A DNA stretch of 64,000 nucleotides from Oscillospiraceae bacterium (GTDB lineage: Bacteria; Bacillota; Clostridia; Oscillospirales; Oscillospiraceae). Under the pieces are notes generated by a model. It did no database searches and was not told where the DNA came from. It saw only the letters and a list, made by a program, of their open reading frames with translations. The DNA is taken from positions 1-64,000 of the forward strand of contig CACYXE010000001.1 of assembly GCA_902778275.1 (NCBI GenBank), given 5' to 3'. The position numbers and the translations under genes are program-made. Positions 25,809-34,689 of this stretch are shown piece by piece. Within the stretch, counting starts at the first letter, position 1, and each line of letters begins with the position of its first letter.

Positions 25809-28313
25809 ATGGCATATGAGGGGCAGTCAAGAACTGTAGAAGAGGCGGTTGAAGAAGCATCGGCCCCATCGAAGAGCAGCTGGAACGGCTTGCTGAACAA
25901 ACTTGTCGGCGCGGGCAACAGCCTGATCTCGGTGCTGTCCACTTTGCTGGCCGCGTTCCTGATCCTGTACTCCGGTTATGTGCTCTATGATACTTTCTAC
26001 ATCCAGGATCAGGCGTATACCAGTGCATTGGAACTGGCAGAAAAGTACAAGCCGAGCATGGAAGATATCGTCGACGGGAATGTACCCCTCGCATCGAACA
26101 GCGTATCCTTGAGTACTGTCAATGAAGACTATCGCTCCTGGCTCACGATTTATGGAACGCAGATCGACTATCCGGTTGTCCAGGGACAGGACGACGTTTT
26201 TTACGCCACGCATGATGTCTACGGCAATACCGCGCTGACAGGAGCCATCTATATGGCCGCCGCCAGCAGCGGAGATATGTCGGATACCTACAATATCATC
26301 TATGGCCACCATATGGACAACGGCGCCATGTTCGGCTCTCTGGATGACTTTCGGGGAGAGGCGTATTTCAACAGCCATAAAACAGGGGTGCTGGTGTCCG
26401 GCTCCGGCGTCTATGATCTGTATGTTTTCGCGGTTTTGGATACTGACGCATACGATGGTATGGTCTATACAGTGGGCAACCGGGATATCCCTGAAATCGT
26501 CAATTACCTGCGAGAGGAAGCTGTTCAGTTTGATGAGGCTTCTGCCAGCCAGGCTAAGCGAGTCGTGGCGCTGAGTACCTGTGCCGATGCGGTCTCTGAC
26601 GGTCGGCTGTTGGTCTTCGCCAGGATGGAGCCGCGCAGCTTCAGCCTCGAAGCGGAAGGCTATTCCGGCGTATATGACGGAGGCGAACACGGGCTGGGCA
26701 AGCTGACAGTGACCGGCTCTGATGGCGAGAATATCGCGGGAAGCAGCACGATCGAGTATTGGACACAAGCGACAGGGTGGACTACCGAGAAGCCTGTCAT
26801 AAAAAATGTAGGGGATGTGCAGGTCCGCATCCGTGTGACCAACCCCGCTTATGGCGGCACCCAGGAGAAAACGGTCACGCTGCATGTGGATCCTCTAAGT
26901 GTAACGGTAGCTGCTGTGGCAGACCAGAAGGTCTATCAGGATACCGATCCCGCTTTTGCAGTCGAGTTGATCAACGATGCCACCGGGAAGGTCATTGCCC
27001 GCAGTGTGAGCGTGAACGGCGCCGGGACGCTCAAGACCCCCTGGGGAGATGTGATCACCTATACCGTCAGCCGGCCGCGCGCAGGCCGGGATGAAAATGT
27101 CAACACCTATTCCAGCGCAATCATTCCCACCGGCGGAAGAAGGCAAGGCAACTATATCGTCAGCTATCGCCCAGCTGATTTCGAAATCACCAATGGCACG
27201 CTGGCGCTGCGGGTGGAAGGGTATACCGGCGTCTATGATGCGAACGCCCATGAGCCGACGGTGCGGCCCACGGTAAGGAACGGCACCACCATTTCCTACA
27301 GCCTGGACGGCGGCAGGACCTGGACAGTGGCCAGCACCGACGGCGGGGTGACCTGGATCAACAGACTGCCCAGCATCACCAATGTGGGCGAACAGAGTAT
27401 CGTGATCCGGGCGACCAACCCCAACTATGCGACCGTGCAGCAGACGGTGACCTTGCGTGTGACGCCCAAGCAGGTGACCGTAACGGCCAACCCGGCCAAC
27501 AAAACGGACGGGGAGGACGATCCTGTATTCACGGCTACGGTGACCGGCGTCATCGACGGTTTCCAGATCGTTTATACTGTGACACGACCCAATGCGGACA
27601 ATGAGACCGAGCCGGGCGTATATCCCGATTCCATCGTTCCGGCAGGCGCGCAGCTGCAGGGGAACTATGTGGTGACTTATGTGCCGGCGCAGTTCCAGAT
27701 CACCGCTGCGGCCCCCGAAGAGATCGAGGATGTCCAGCCTCCTTTGGCGCAGTTTTTCAACCAGTTCCAGCCCACCGGCGGCTCCCATGGCACCCGGGCC
27801 TGGGCTCTGGTCAACCTGATCTGTGTCCTCGTAACGGCCTATCTGTTCCTTCCTCTGCTGCATCTGCGGGAGAAGTTGGGACGGCCGAAGACGATGCGCA
27901 GCTTCAATGAAGCGAAGGAAGAACTGCGAAATCGCACAGATCTTTCTGCTGGGGAAGAAGCAGAGCGCAGGCGCATCGAGCAGGCTGCCCTGGAGGATCG
28001 GGCCGGGCGTGATGATCCCCGGCTGGGTGAGGTCACTGCGGAGGAATTCCGCGCTGCCGTTGAAAAGTTGTACTACCCGCTTCAGCGCTTCCTGCGCCGT
28101 TTCCGTACCGGCCTTGGACTGGAGTTGATCGATACGATCGCAGCGATTGTCGCCTTCATCCTGACCGAGGATATGCGTCTGCCCATGGTCCTGATCGATC
28201 GTTGGACGCCGCTGATGCTCTTGCTGCTGGCTGTGTGCTGGGTCGTCGATGTCCGGCTGCTGCGTTGCCGTGAGGCAGAACAGGAAGAGGAGCGGGAGAC
28301 CGCCACAGTCTGA
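25809..28313 (+). CDS. Class B sortase fused to MBG repeats and a C-terminal membrane domain
   Basis: This 834-residue pilin sortase starts with AAAGGGGGG upstream. An N-terminal anchor (about 36-62) is followed by a class B sortase domain (about 75-275): 'WLTIYGTQIDYPVVQGQDD', catalytic His167 in 'IIYGHHMDNG', Cys258 in 'ALSTCAD' and Arg272 in 'LVFARM'. Two tandem MBG-type units follow (about 281-465 and 466-632), each starting E-G-Y-(S/T)-G-V-Y-D. Three further membrane segments lie at about 664-686, 771-788 and 796-817, separated by a charged cytoplasmic-like stretch. Sortases are normally 220-350 residues, so the C-terminal 550 residues are extra. It presumably polymerises the adjacent pilin at its PTG motif. 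Confidence 0.92.
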   Translation: MAYEGQSRTVEEAVEEASAPSKSSWNGLLNKLVGAGNSLISVLSTLLAAFLILYSGYVLYDTFYIQDQAYTSALELAEKYKPSMEDIVDGNVPLASNSVSLSTVNEDYRSWLTIYGTQIDYPVVQGQDDVFYATHDVYGNTALTGAIYMAAASSGDMSDTYNIIYGHHMDNGAMFGSLDDFRGEAYFNSHKTGVLVSGSGVYDLYVFAVLDTDAYDGMVYTVGNRDIPEIVNYLREEAVQFDEASASQAKRVVALSTCADAVSDGRLLVFARMEPRSFSLEAEGYSGVYDGGEHGLGKLTVTGSDGENIAGSSTIEYWTQATGWTTEKPVIKNVGDVQVRIRVTNPAYGGTQEKTVTLHVDPLSVTVAAVADQKVYQDTDPAFAVELINDATGKVIARSVSVNGAGTLKTPWGDVITYTVSRPRAGRDENVNTYSSAIIPTGGRRQGNYIVSYRPADFEITNGTLALRVEGYTGVYDANAHEPTVRPTVRNGTTISYSLDGGRTWTVASTDGGVTWINRLPSITNVGEQSIVIRATNPNYATVQQTVTLRVTPKQVTVTANPANKTDGEDDPVFTATVTGVIDGFQIVYTVTRPNADNETEPGVYPDSIVPAGAQLQGNYVVTYVPAQFQITAAAPEEIEDVQPPLAQFFNQFQPTGGSHGTRAWALVNLICVLVTAYLFLPLLHLREKLGRPKTMRSFNEAKEELRNRTDLSAGEEAERRRIEQAALEDRAGRDDPRLGEVTAEEFRAAVEKLYYPLQRFLRRFRTGLGLELIDTIAAIVAFILTEDMRLPMVLIDRWTPLMLLLLAVCWVVDVRLLRCREAEQEEERETATV

Positions 28314-28339
28314 AAAGAACACATATCATAACAGGCATG

Positions 28340-28370
28340 AACCCGATCCTGCCCAAGGCAGGATCGGGTT
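28340..28370 (+). terminator. Strong hairpin after the sortase gene
   Basis: AACCCGATCCTGCC (28340-28353) pairs perfectly with GGCAGGATCGGGTT (28357-28370), a 14-bp stem with a 3-nt loop. No T-tract follows directly, so termination efficiency is uncertain, but it marks the end of the pilus operon. Confidence 0.65.
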
Positions 28371-28458
28371 CACACGTACTTATGTCGACTGGTTATCAGG
28401 CTTTCTTTAAGGTTTCACCCGCTTTCCGGTTTTATTTTGTGCAATAACGGAAAAAGGC

Positions 28459-28487
28459 TTGACACGAGCGGTTTTCATTGTTACGCT
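28459..28487 (+). promoter_or_regulatory. Promoter of the three-repeat secreted protein
   Basis: A consensus TTGACA (28459-28464), 17 bp and a weak TACGCT (28482-28487). It gives the downstream gene its own transcript, with AAAGGAG before the ATG. Confidence 0.55.
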
Positions 28488-28562
28488 GAGTCTGGGAAGG
28501 ATTCCCAGCCAAACGGATAGATCATATTATTATATGATGAATAAAGAAAGGAGTACAGCACG

Positions 28563-29576
28563 ATGAAAAAGCTTTTATCCTGGCTATTGGTCCTGGTGTT
28601 CCTTTGCAGCTTCTGCAGCGTACAGGTTTTTGCCGACGATGCAAATGAGATCTGCGGGAGCTATACGCTTTCCGGCATGGATGACGGAAGCGGAACAGAT
28701 ATGTCTCAGTATCTGCCGATGCTGGCAGCTATGGGCATGAGTGCGACGCTTGAGATCGGGGAAGACGGCGCTGCCACGCTGGATCTGTTCGGAGAGGTGG
28801 AAGAGTTTACTTTCAATTTTGAAAAAGGTGTTGCCGATGTGGATGGCACAGAGCTTGCCTATACCTATGAAGACGGCACGCTGAGCTTCGGCGCCGATGG
28901 GATGACCATGACCTTCACAAAGGGTGATCTGCCGGAAGCCAAAGGAGAAGGGACCTTCGATTATTATGAGCTGGAGTCCTATGTGAATGAGAAAGGCGAA
29001 GATCTGAGCAAGGAAGCGGCTGCTGAGGCCAAAATCGATCAGACGCCGAGTCTGATGATTTTTGAGGCGGGAGACGCAGTCCTGGACTTCTATGGACAGA
29101 GCGTGGATCTGGCGTTTGATTTTGAAAAGAATGTGTTTGTCGCTGAGGAGAAAGAAATCCCCTTTACTCTGAATAAAGAGGTGCTCAGCTTCCAGGACAC
29201 CGAGGGCGCGACGCTCAGCTTCCGTCTGGCCGACCCGGGCTATGTGGGTCCCTACAGTCTGATCGCATTGGTTTCCGAGGAAGAAGGAGATATCACAGAA
29301 CAGTTGGAGCTGCTCTCTTCCATGGGGCTGGCCCCCACGCTCAGCATAAATGAGGAGGGCAAGGGAACCCTGGACCTGTTTGGTGAGCAGACCGATATCC
29401 TCTTTGACTTTGAAGCCATGACAGCGCGGGCGGAAGACGATGATGAGACCGTAATGACCTTTACTTATGAAAACGGGATCATAACCTTTGAAGAAGAAGG
29501 CAATTCCATGACCTTTAAGCGCGTCATGAAACCGGCTGTTTCCCTTTCCGAGATGGAAGAGCTTTTTGCTTCCTGA
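28563..29576 (+). CDS. Secreted protein made of three ~100-residue repeats
   Basis: This 337-residue exported protein has a signal peptide 'MKKLLSWLLVLVFLCSFCS..VFADD'. The mature part is three diverged copies of one module. Each copy reads roughly: G-x-Y-(T/D/S)-L/Y.., a helix with 'MLAAMGMSATLEI' or 'LSSMGLAPTLSI', then 'LDLFGEVEEFTFNFE' / 'LDFYGQSVDLAFDFE' / 'LDLFGEQTDILFDFE', and a final 'Y/F-T-x-E/N-x-G-x-L/I-x-F' hairpin. It is highly acidic. The beta-rich repeats suggest lipocalin-like or ligand-binding sheets, but no known domain was recognised. It sits beside the pilus operon under its own promoter. Confidence 0.8.
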   Translation: MKKLLSWLLVLVFLCSFCSVQVFADDANEICGSYTLSGMDDGSGTDMSQYLPMLAAMGMSATLEIGEDGAATLDLFGEVEEFTFNFEKGVADVDGTELAYTYEDGTLSFGADGMTMTFTKGDLPEAKGEGTFDYYELESYVNEKGEDLSKEAAAEAKIDQTPSLMIFEAGDAVLDFYGQSVDLAFDFEKNVFVAEEKEIPFTLNKEVLSFQDTEGATLSFRLADPGYVGPYSLIALVSEEEGDITEQLELLSSMGLAPTLSINEEGKGTLDLFGEQTDILFDFEAMTARAEDDDETVMTFTYENGIITFEEEGNSMTFKRVMKPAVSLSEMEELFAS

Positions 29577-29584
29577 TTACAGCA

Positions 29585-29628
29585 GACAATAAAAAATGCC
29601 GCCCGACAGGGCGGCATTTTTTATTGTC
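29585..29628. terminator. Bidirectional terminator, 20-bp stem
   Basis: A perfect 20-bp stem (29585-29604 with 29609-29628, loop GACA) contains A6 on the left and T6 on the right. It serves both the rightward repeat-protein gene and the leftward cysS transcript, and marks the right edge of the pilus island. Confidence 0.95.
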
Positions 29629-29631
29629 CCA

Positions 29632-31083
29632 TTAGATTCGTTTCCACTTGGCGCCGTGGGGGATATCGGTGACTTCAATCCCCGCGGCCTTCAGCTCGTC
29701 GCGGATCCGGTCGGCCTCGGCGTAGTTCTTGGCCTTCTTGGCGTCCTGCCGGGCCTGGATCTTGGCTTCCACGGAGGGATCGCTCTCGCCGGACTCGGAC
29801 ACGATGGTAAATTCCCCGGCTGTGACGGTCTGCTTTTTCAGCTCCTCCCGCTTGGCGTCGGCCTTGGCGATCAGGCTCAGGCTCAGCACCCGGTCAAAGT
29901 CGGCCAGGACAGCCAGCTTGGTGGCGTCGTTGGTCTTATATTTGAGTACGTCGTACAGGGCGGTAACGGCCAGAGAGGTGTTCAGGTCATTATCCAGCGC
30001 GCCGGTGAACTTGGCCTTGAGTGCGTCCACAGCCTCCTGTTCGACCTCTCCGTCTCCGGGCTTGAGAGAGGCGATGCGGGCGATCAGCTTCTGGTAGCTC
30101 AGCTGGGCGTTGTCCAGGTTCTCCCAGGAAAAGACCAGGGACTTGCGGTAATGGCTCTGCAGGCAGAAGAAGCGGTAGGCCAGGGGATCATAGCCCTTCT
30201 GCTCCAAAAGATCCACGGTCAAAAACTCGCCGCTGGATTTGGACATTTTTCCGGAAGTGGTGTTCAGGTGGAGGACATGCATCCACCAATTGCACCATTT
30301 GTGTCCCAAATAGGACTCAGATTGGGCGATTTCGTTGGTGTGGTGGGGAAAAGCGTTATCAATGCCGCCGCAGTGGATATCCAGGTCATCCCCCAGATGC
30401 TTCATGGAAATGCCGGAGCACTCGATATGCCAGCCGGGGTAGCCCACGCCCCAGGGAGAATCCCATTTCAGGGCCTGATCCTCAAACTTGGATTTGGTGA
30501 ACCACAGCACGAAGTCGTTCCGGTTGCGCTTGTTGGTATCCTCCTCCACGCCTTCACGCACGCCTACGTCCAGATCCTCGGCGTTAAAGTCATTGAAGAC
30601 GTAGTAGCGTTCCAGCTTGGAGGTGTCAAAATACACATTGCCGCCGGCAAAATAGGCGTAGCCGGTGTCCATCAGCTTGCTGATGATCTTGATATACTCG
30701 TCGATGCAGTTGGTGGCGGGCTCCACCACGTCGGGCGTCTTGATGTTCAGCTTGGCGCAGTCGGAGAAAAAGGCGTCGGTATAGAACTTGGCGATCTCCA
30801 TGACGGACTTGTTCTCGCGCTTGGCGCCCTTGAGCATCTTGTCCTCGCCCTCGTCGGCGTCGGAGGTCAGATGGCCCACGTCGGTGATGTTCATGACGCG
30901 CTTGACATTATAGCCCACGTAGCGCAGATACTTCTCCAGAATGTCCTCCATGATGTAGCTGCGGAGATTGCCGATATGGGCAAAGTGATACACGGTGGGG
31001 CCGCAGGTATACATCTTAACGATGTCGGGATGGTTGGGGACGAATTCGTCCTTGGTACGGGTTGCGGAATTATACAGCTTCAT
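29632..31083 (-). CDS. cysS: Cysteinyl-tRNA synthetase
   Basis: This 483-residue class I synthetase charges tRNA-Cys. The zinc/HIGH region is 'MYTCGPTVYHFAHIGNLR', further zinc ligands occur in 'WHIECSGISMKHLG', and the 'KMSKSSGEFLT' loop is complete. Length fits the family (about 460-490). It is the last gene of the leftward housekeeping run, 3 bp after pgsA, so no T-box leader is present between them. Confidence 0.97.
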   Translation of the reverse strand: MKLYNSATRTKDEFVPNHPDIVKMYTCGPTVYHFAHIGNLRSYIMEDILEKYLRYVGYNVKRVMNITDVGHLTSDADEGEDKMLKGAKRENKSVMEIAKFYTDAFFSDCAKLNIKTPDVVEPATNCIDEYIKIISKLMDTGYAYFAGGNVYFDTSKLERYYVFNDFNAEDLDVGVREGVEEDTNKRNRNDFVLWFTKSKFEDQALKWDSPWGVGYPGWHIECSGISMKHLGDDLDIHCGGIDNAFPHHTNEIAQSESYLGHKWCNWWMHVLHLNTTSGKMSKSSGEFLTVDLLEQKGYDPLAYRFFCLQSHYRKSLVFSWENLDNAQLSYQKLIARIASLKPGDGEVEQEAVDALKAKFTGALDNDLNTSLAVTALYDVLKYKTNDATKLAVLADFDRVLSLSLIAKADAKREELKKQTVTAGEFTIVSESGESDPSVEAKIQARQDAKKAKNYAEADRIRDELKAAGIEVTDIPHGAKWKRI

Positions 31084-31086
31084 GTT

Positions 31087-31611
31087 TTACTTGGCTCCTT
31101 TGAAGACATCGATGTTTTTCATAAAATATTCGACCCCGGAGTACACCGTGGTGATCAGGATCAGCGCGTTGCAGATCCAGTTGAGGGCCTTTACCTGAGG
31201 GAATACCAGCATAGCGGCCAGACCGATCATGGTGACGGTGGTCTTGATCTTGCCGGACCAGGCGGCGGCGATGACGCGGTTTTGTTCTACGGCGATAAGG
31301 CGCAGGCCGGATACCGCGAATTCCCGGAACAGGACGATGGCCACCACCCAACCGGGCATCTGCCCGCGTTCGATGAAGTAGCACATGGCGGCCAGCACCA
31401 GCATCTTGTCTGCCAGCGGGTCCATGAATTTGCCAAAGTCCGTGATCTGATTATAGTGCCGGGCTATGTAACCGTCCAGCATGTCGCTGAGACTGGCAAG
31501 GATGAAAGCGGCCAGAGCCCAGCCCAGATGTCCGGAATAGGCCAATACCAGAAACACCGGGATCATAATAATGCGGAATATGGTAATCTTGTTGGCTGTT
31601 GTCACGATCAA
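31087..31611 (-). CDS. pgsA: CDP-diacylglycerol-glycerol-3-phosphate 3-phosphatidyltransferase
   Basis: PgsA makes phosphatidylglycerol phosphate from CDP-diacylglycerol and glycerol-3-phosphate in the membrane. The 174-residue product has the CDP-alcohol phosphotransferase signature 'DMLDGYIARHYNQITDFGKF' continued by MDPLADK, with all four Asp positions kept. About five hydrophobic segments are seen. It overlaps rimO by 4 bp, as in many Clostridia. Confidence 0.95.
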   Translation of the reverse strand: MIVTTANKITIFRIIMIPVFLVLAYSGHLGWALAAFILASLSDMLDGYIARHYNQITDFGKFMDPLADKMLVLAAMCYFIERGQMPGWVVAIVLFREFAVSGLRLIAVEQNRVIAAAWSGKIKTTVTMIGLAAMLVFPQVKALNWICNALILITTVYSGVEYFMKNIDVFKGAK

Positions 31612-32921
31612 ACCTCCTCCCCGTAAAGCATGCCGTCCTCGGCATAGGTGATGCGCACGTCGACGATCTCGCCCTCCTGGCCGCCGTCCACCAGGACCTG
31701 CCCATCGATCTCAGGAGAGTCGGCGTAACATCGGCCGGTCATACGCTGCAGCTCTTCGTCATAGCTTTCGCACAGCACGCGGATGGTCTTTCCTACGAAG
31801 CTCTGGCAGAAGTCGTCCATGATGGGGGCCTGCAGCTGGAGGATCAGATCCGCCCGGCGCCGGGCCTCCTCTTCGTCCACATGGGGCATGGAGGCCGCGG
31901 GGGTCCCTTCTTCGGGGGAGAAGGGGAACACGCCCACACGCTCGATCCTCGCTTCCTGCAAGAATTCACAGAGCTCCTCAAATTCCGCCTCCCCCTCACC
32001 GGGCAGACCGGCGATCAGGCTGGTGCGCAGCACCAGACCGGGAATGCGCTCACGCAGCGTCTTAAACAGGCTGCGGATCTCATCACCGGTGCCTCTGCGG
32101 TTCATGGCTTTGAGGATCTTGTTATTGATATGCTGGATGGGGATATCCAGGTATTTTACGATCTTATCATTGCCCGCGATCTCATCGATCAGTTCGTCGT
32201 CAAACTGATCGGGATAGAGATAGTGGAGCCGGATCCATTCGACCCCGGGGATCTGCGCCAGCTCCCGACAGAGCCGGGCCAAACATCGCCGGCCGTAAAG
32301 GTCTGTGCCATAGCGGGTGATATCCTGGGCAATGACGATCAGTTCCTTCACCCCGTGCTCCGCCAGGTCCCGAGCCTCCGCCAGGACATTTTCCATGCTG
32401 CGGGAGCGGTAGCGGCCGCGGATATAGGGGATGGCACAGAAGGCGCAGAAATTGTTGCAGCCCTCGGCGATCCGAAGATAGGCCCAGGCAGGACCGGTGG
32501 AGACCACACGGGGGATCTCCTCCACGGGGCCGTTCTGGTCGGCAAACAGGCGCGCCTGACGGCCTTCCATCACAGCGTCCGCCGCCTTGACGATCTCGCC
32601 GAAGCTGCCCACGCCCAGCACCGCGTCGATCTCCGGAAGCTCCTCCTGGATGGAATCCTTATAGCGTTCCGAGAGACAGCCGGTGACGATCAGGCCGCCC
32701 AGACGGCCTTCTTTTTTCAATTCCGCCATCTCCAATATATTGTCGATGGCTTCGCTTTTTGCGGCGTCGATAAAGCCGCAGGTGTTCACGATGACCAGGT
32801 CCGCCCCATCCGGATCGGGCACCAGCTTGTAACCGGCCTCATCCATCAGATAGAGCATCTGTTCACTGTTCACAAGATTCTTGGCACAGCCAAGAGAAAT
32901 CAGAGCAAAGCTTGCTTCCAT
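31608..32921 (-). CDS. rimO: Ribosomal protein S12 methylthiotransferase
   Basis: RimO is a radical SAM enzyme that methylthiolates Asp of ribosomal protein S12. The 437-residue product starts 'MEASFALISLGCAKNLVNSE', with the N-terminal cluster Cys and 'VIVNTCGFIDAAKSE'. The radical SAM CxxxCxxC is in 'AEGCNNFCAFCAIPYIRGR', and a C-terminal TRAM domain follows. The open frame extends upstream to 33245, but that part overlaps recX out of frame; ATG 32921 overlaps the recX stop (TGATG), which fixes the start. Confidence 0.96.
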   Translation of the reverse strand: MEASFALISLGCAKNLVNSEQMLYLMDEAGYKLVPDPDGADLVIVNTCGFIDAAKSEAIDNILEMAELKKEGRLGGLIVTGCLSERYKDSIQEELPEIDAVLGVGSFGEIVKAADAVMEGRQARLFADQNGPVEEIPRVVSTGPAWAYLRIAEGCNNFCAFCAIPYIRGRYRSRSMENVLAEARDLAEHGVKELIVIAQDITRYGTDLYGRRCLARLCRELAQIPGVEWIRLHYLYPDQFDDELIDEIAGNDKIVKYLDIPIQHINNKILKAMNRRGTGDEIRSLFKTLRERIPGLVLRTSLIAGLPGEGEAEFEELCEFLQEARIERVGVFPFSPEEGTPAASMPHVDEEEARRRADLILQLQAPIMDDFCQSFVGKTIRVLCESYDEELQRMTGRCYADSPEIDGQVLVDGGQEGEIVDVRITYAEDGMLYGEEV

Positions 32922-33532
32922 CAATACTCCTCGATTTGCGCCTGGTGCCTCCGGAGGGCGGAACGGATCTCCTCCCAGGAATAACCCCGGCGGTAGAGCG
33001 CGTTGCTGATTTTCTGAACCTGCGCCCGGTCCTGCGGATCCTTCAGACGGGAGGAGATAAACTTCTCCAGCTTGTCGTCGGGCTCGGGCATGGCCTCCAT
33101 GGCATCGTCCCACATTTCCCGGGCAATGCCGCGCCGGCTGAGCTCTGAACGGACCCGCCCGGCACCGTAGCCTTTGGCCGCATAGTGGCGGGCTACGGCG
33201 GCGGCGTAGCTTTCGTCGTTGAGAAAGCCGTTCTCCTCCAGCCATTGGGCGCAGTATTCTGCCGTGTCCTCCGTCTCACCCTTCTGCAGCAGCTTGTCCC
33301 GCAGCTCTTTCCGGGACATGGCGCGGCGGGAGATCAGCTCCAGCGCCCGCTCCCGGCCCAGTGCCCGGGCGGATCGGCGCCGCAGCTCCTCCAGAGCGTC
33401 TTCCTCCAGATCCCGGCCGGAATACAGACGCAGGTCGGTGATGACCCCCAGCGTGGAGCGGATCTCGCTCTCATCCTCCAGCACCACGGTGAGCCGGTCA
33501 GAGGAAGTCTGACGGATGGCGGTGATCAACAT
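32921..33532 (-). CDS. recX: RecA regulatory protein RecX
   Basis: RecX modulates RecA filaments. The 203-residue helical protein shows the three-helix tandem repeats of the family: 'ALELISRRAMSRKELRDKLL' then 'AEYCAQWLEENGFLNDESYA', 'YGAGRVRSELSRRGI' and 'SNALYRRGYSWEEIRSAL'. It lies 17 bp downstream of recA on the same strand and is translationally linked to rimO by the 1-nt stop/start overlap. Confidence 0.93.
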   Translation of the reverse strand: MLITAIRQTSSDRLTVVLEDESEIRSTLGVITDLRLYSGRDLEEDALEELRRRSARALGRERALELISRRAMSRKELRDKLLQKGETEDTAEYCAQWLEENGFLNDESYAAAVARHYAAKGYGAGRVRSELSRRGIAREMWDDAMEAMPEPDDKLEKFISSRLKDPQDRAQVQKISNALYRRGYSWEEIRSALRRHQAQIEEY

Positions 33533-33549
33533 AGCCGTTCTCTTCTGCG

Positions 33550-34656
33550 TTAATCGCCGTCGAAGTCGGCGGCGCTGACGTCCACGCCGGCCCGGCCTGC
33601 CACCTGAGCCGCCTTGCGGGACTGGGGAGACATGAGCTTGTAGGCGTTGTCGCGGATCTGCTGCTCGATCTTTTCACGGACCTCGTCGTTCTGCAGCAGA
33701 TATTCCTTCACACCGTCGCGGCCCTGGATGCGCTGGCCGTCCACGGTGAACCAGGCGCCGGCCTTGTCGATGATCTCCAGCTTCACGCCCATATCCACGA
33801 TCTCACCCACGCGGGAGATGCCCTCGCCGTACATGATGTCGAACTCCGCCTCCCGGAAGGGGGGAGCCACTTTGTTCTTGACCACCTTGGCCCGGGTGCG
33901 GTTGCCGATCATTTCACCGTTGACCTTCAGAGTTTCAATACGGCGTACGTCGATACGAACGGAGGCGTAATATTTCAGGGCCAGGCCGCCGGGCGTGGTC
34001 TCGGGATTGCCGTACATGACGCCGATCTTCTGACGCAGCTGGTTGATGAAGATGACGGTGCAGTTGTTCTTGGAGATGGCGCCGGCCAGACGGCGCATGG
34101 CCTGGCTCATGAGGCGGGCCAGGGCGCCCACCACGGTGTCGCCCACTTCGCCTTCCAGCTCCACCCGGGGGATCAGAGCGGCTACAGAGTCGATGACCAG
34201 CACGTCGATGGCGCCGGAGCGGACCAGAGACTCCGCAATATCCAGAGCCTGTTCGCCGGTGTCCGGCTGGGAGATCAGGAGGCTGTCGATGTCCACACCC
34301 AGGGCGCGGGCATAGGCGGGCTCCAGCGCATGCTCTACGTCGATATAAGCGGCCTCGCCGCCGTTTTTCTGAGCGGAGGCCACCACGTGCAGGGCCAGAG
34401 TGGTCTTGCCGGAAGCCTCGGGTCCGTAGATCTCTACGATACGGCCGCGGGGGACGCCGCCGATACCCAGCGCCAGATCCAGGGACAGAGAGCCGGTGGA
34501 CAGAGCCTCGACATTTACGGGAATATCATCACCCAGACGCATGATGGTACCCTTGCCGTAATCCTTTTCGATTTTGGCGATGGCGGTTTCCAGCGCCTTT
34601 TTCTTATCGCCGGAGGCGGGGGAGACGATCGGGGGGATTCTTTTCTTATCAGCCAT
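33550..34656 (-). CDS. recA: Recombinase RecA
   Basis: RecA is the 368-residue strand-exchange ATPase and SOS co-protease. Walker A is 'GPEASGKTT', the '[21 protein letters not shown]' Walker B/L1 region and '[21 protein letters not shown]' L2 region are complete. AAGGAGAG precedes the ATG. It has only 33 bp to the upstream prmC gene and no clear SOS box was seen there, so in this genome it appears to be transcribed with its neighbours. Confidence 0.98.
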   Translation of the reverse strand: MADKKRIPPIVSPASGDKKKALETAIAKIEKDYGKGTIMRLGDDIPVNVEALSTGSLSLDLALGIGGVPRGRIVEIYGPEASGKTTLALHVVASAQKNGGEAAYIDVEHALEPAYARALGVDIDSLLISQPDTGEQALDIAESLVRSGAIDVLVIDSVAALIPRVELEGEVGDTVVGALARLMSQAMRRLAGAISKNNCTVIFINQLRQKIGVMYGNPETTPGGLALKYYASVRIDVRRIETLKVNGEMIGNRTRAKVVKNKVAPPFREAEFDIMYGEGISRVGEIVDMGVKLEIIDKAGAWFTVDGQRIQGRDGVKEYLLQNDEVREKIEQQIRDNAYKLMSPQSRKAAQVAGRAGVDVSAADFDGD

Positions 34657-34689
34657 GGTGTTCTCTCCTTATATCAATCAATCCAGTAT

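Noticed and set aside
15927..29584. Prophage or transposon carrying the pilus genes
   Set aside because: No integrase, transposase, attachment repeats or phage genes were found, so only compositional difference and terminator boundaries suggest transfer.
31611..31800. T-box or other amino-acid riboswitch upstream of cysS or pgsA
   Set aside because: The genes overlap or are 3 bp apart, leaving no room for a leader.
32922..33245. N-terminal extension of RimO from the open frame starting at 33245
   Set aside because: It overlaps recX out of frame, has low-complexity Arg/Pro/Gly content, and the TGATG overlap at 32921 gives a proper start.
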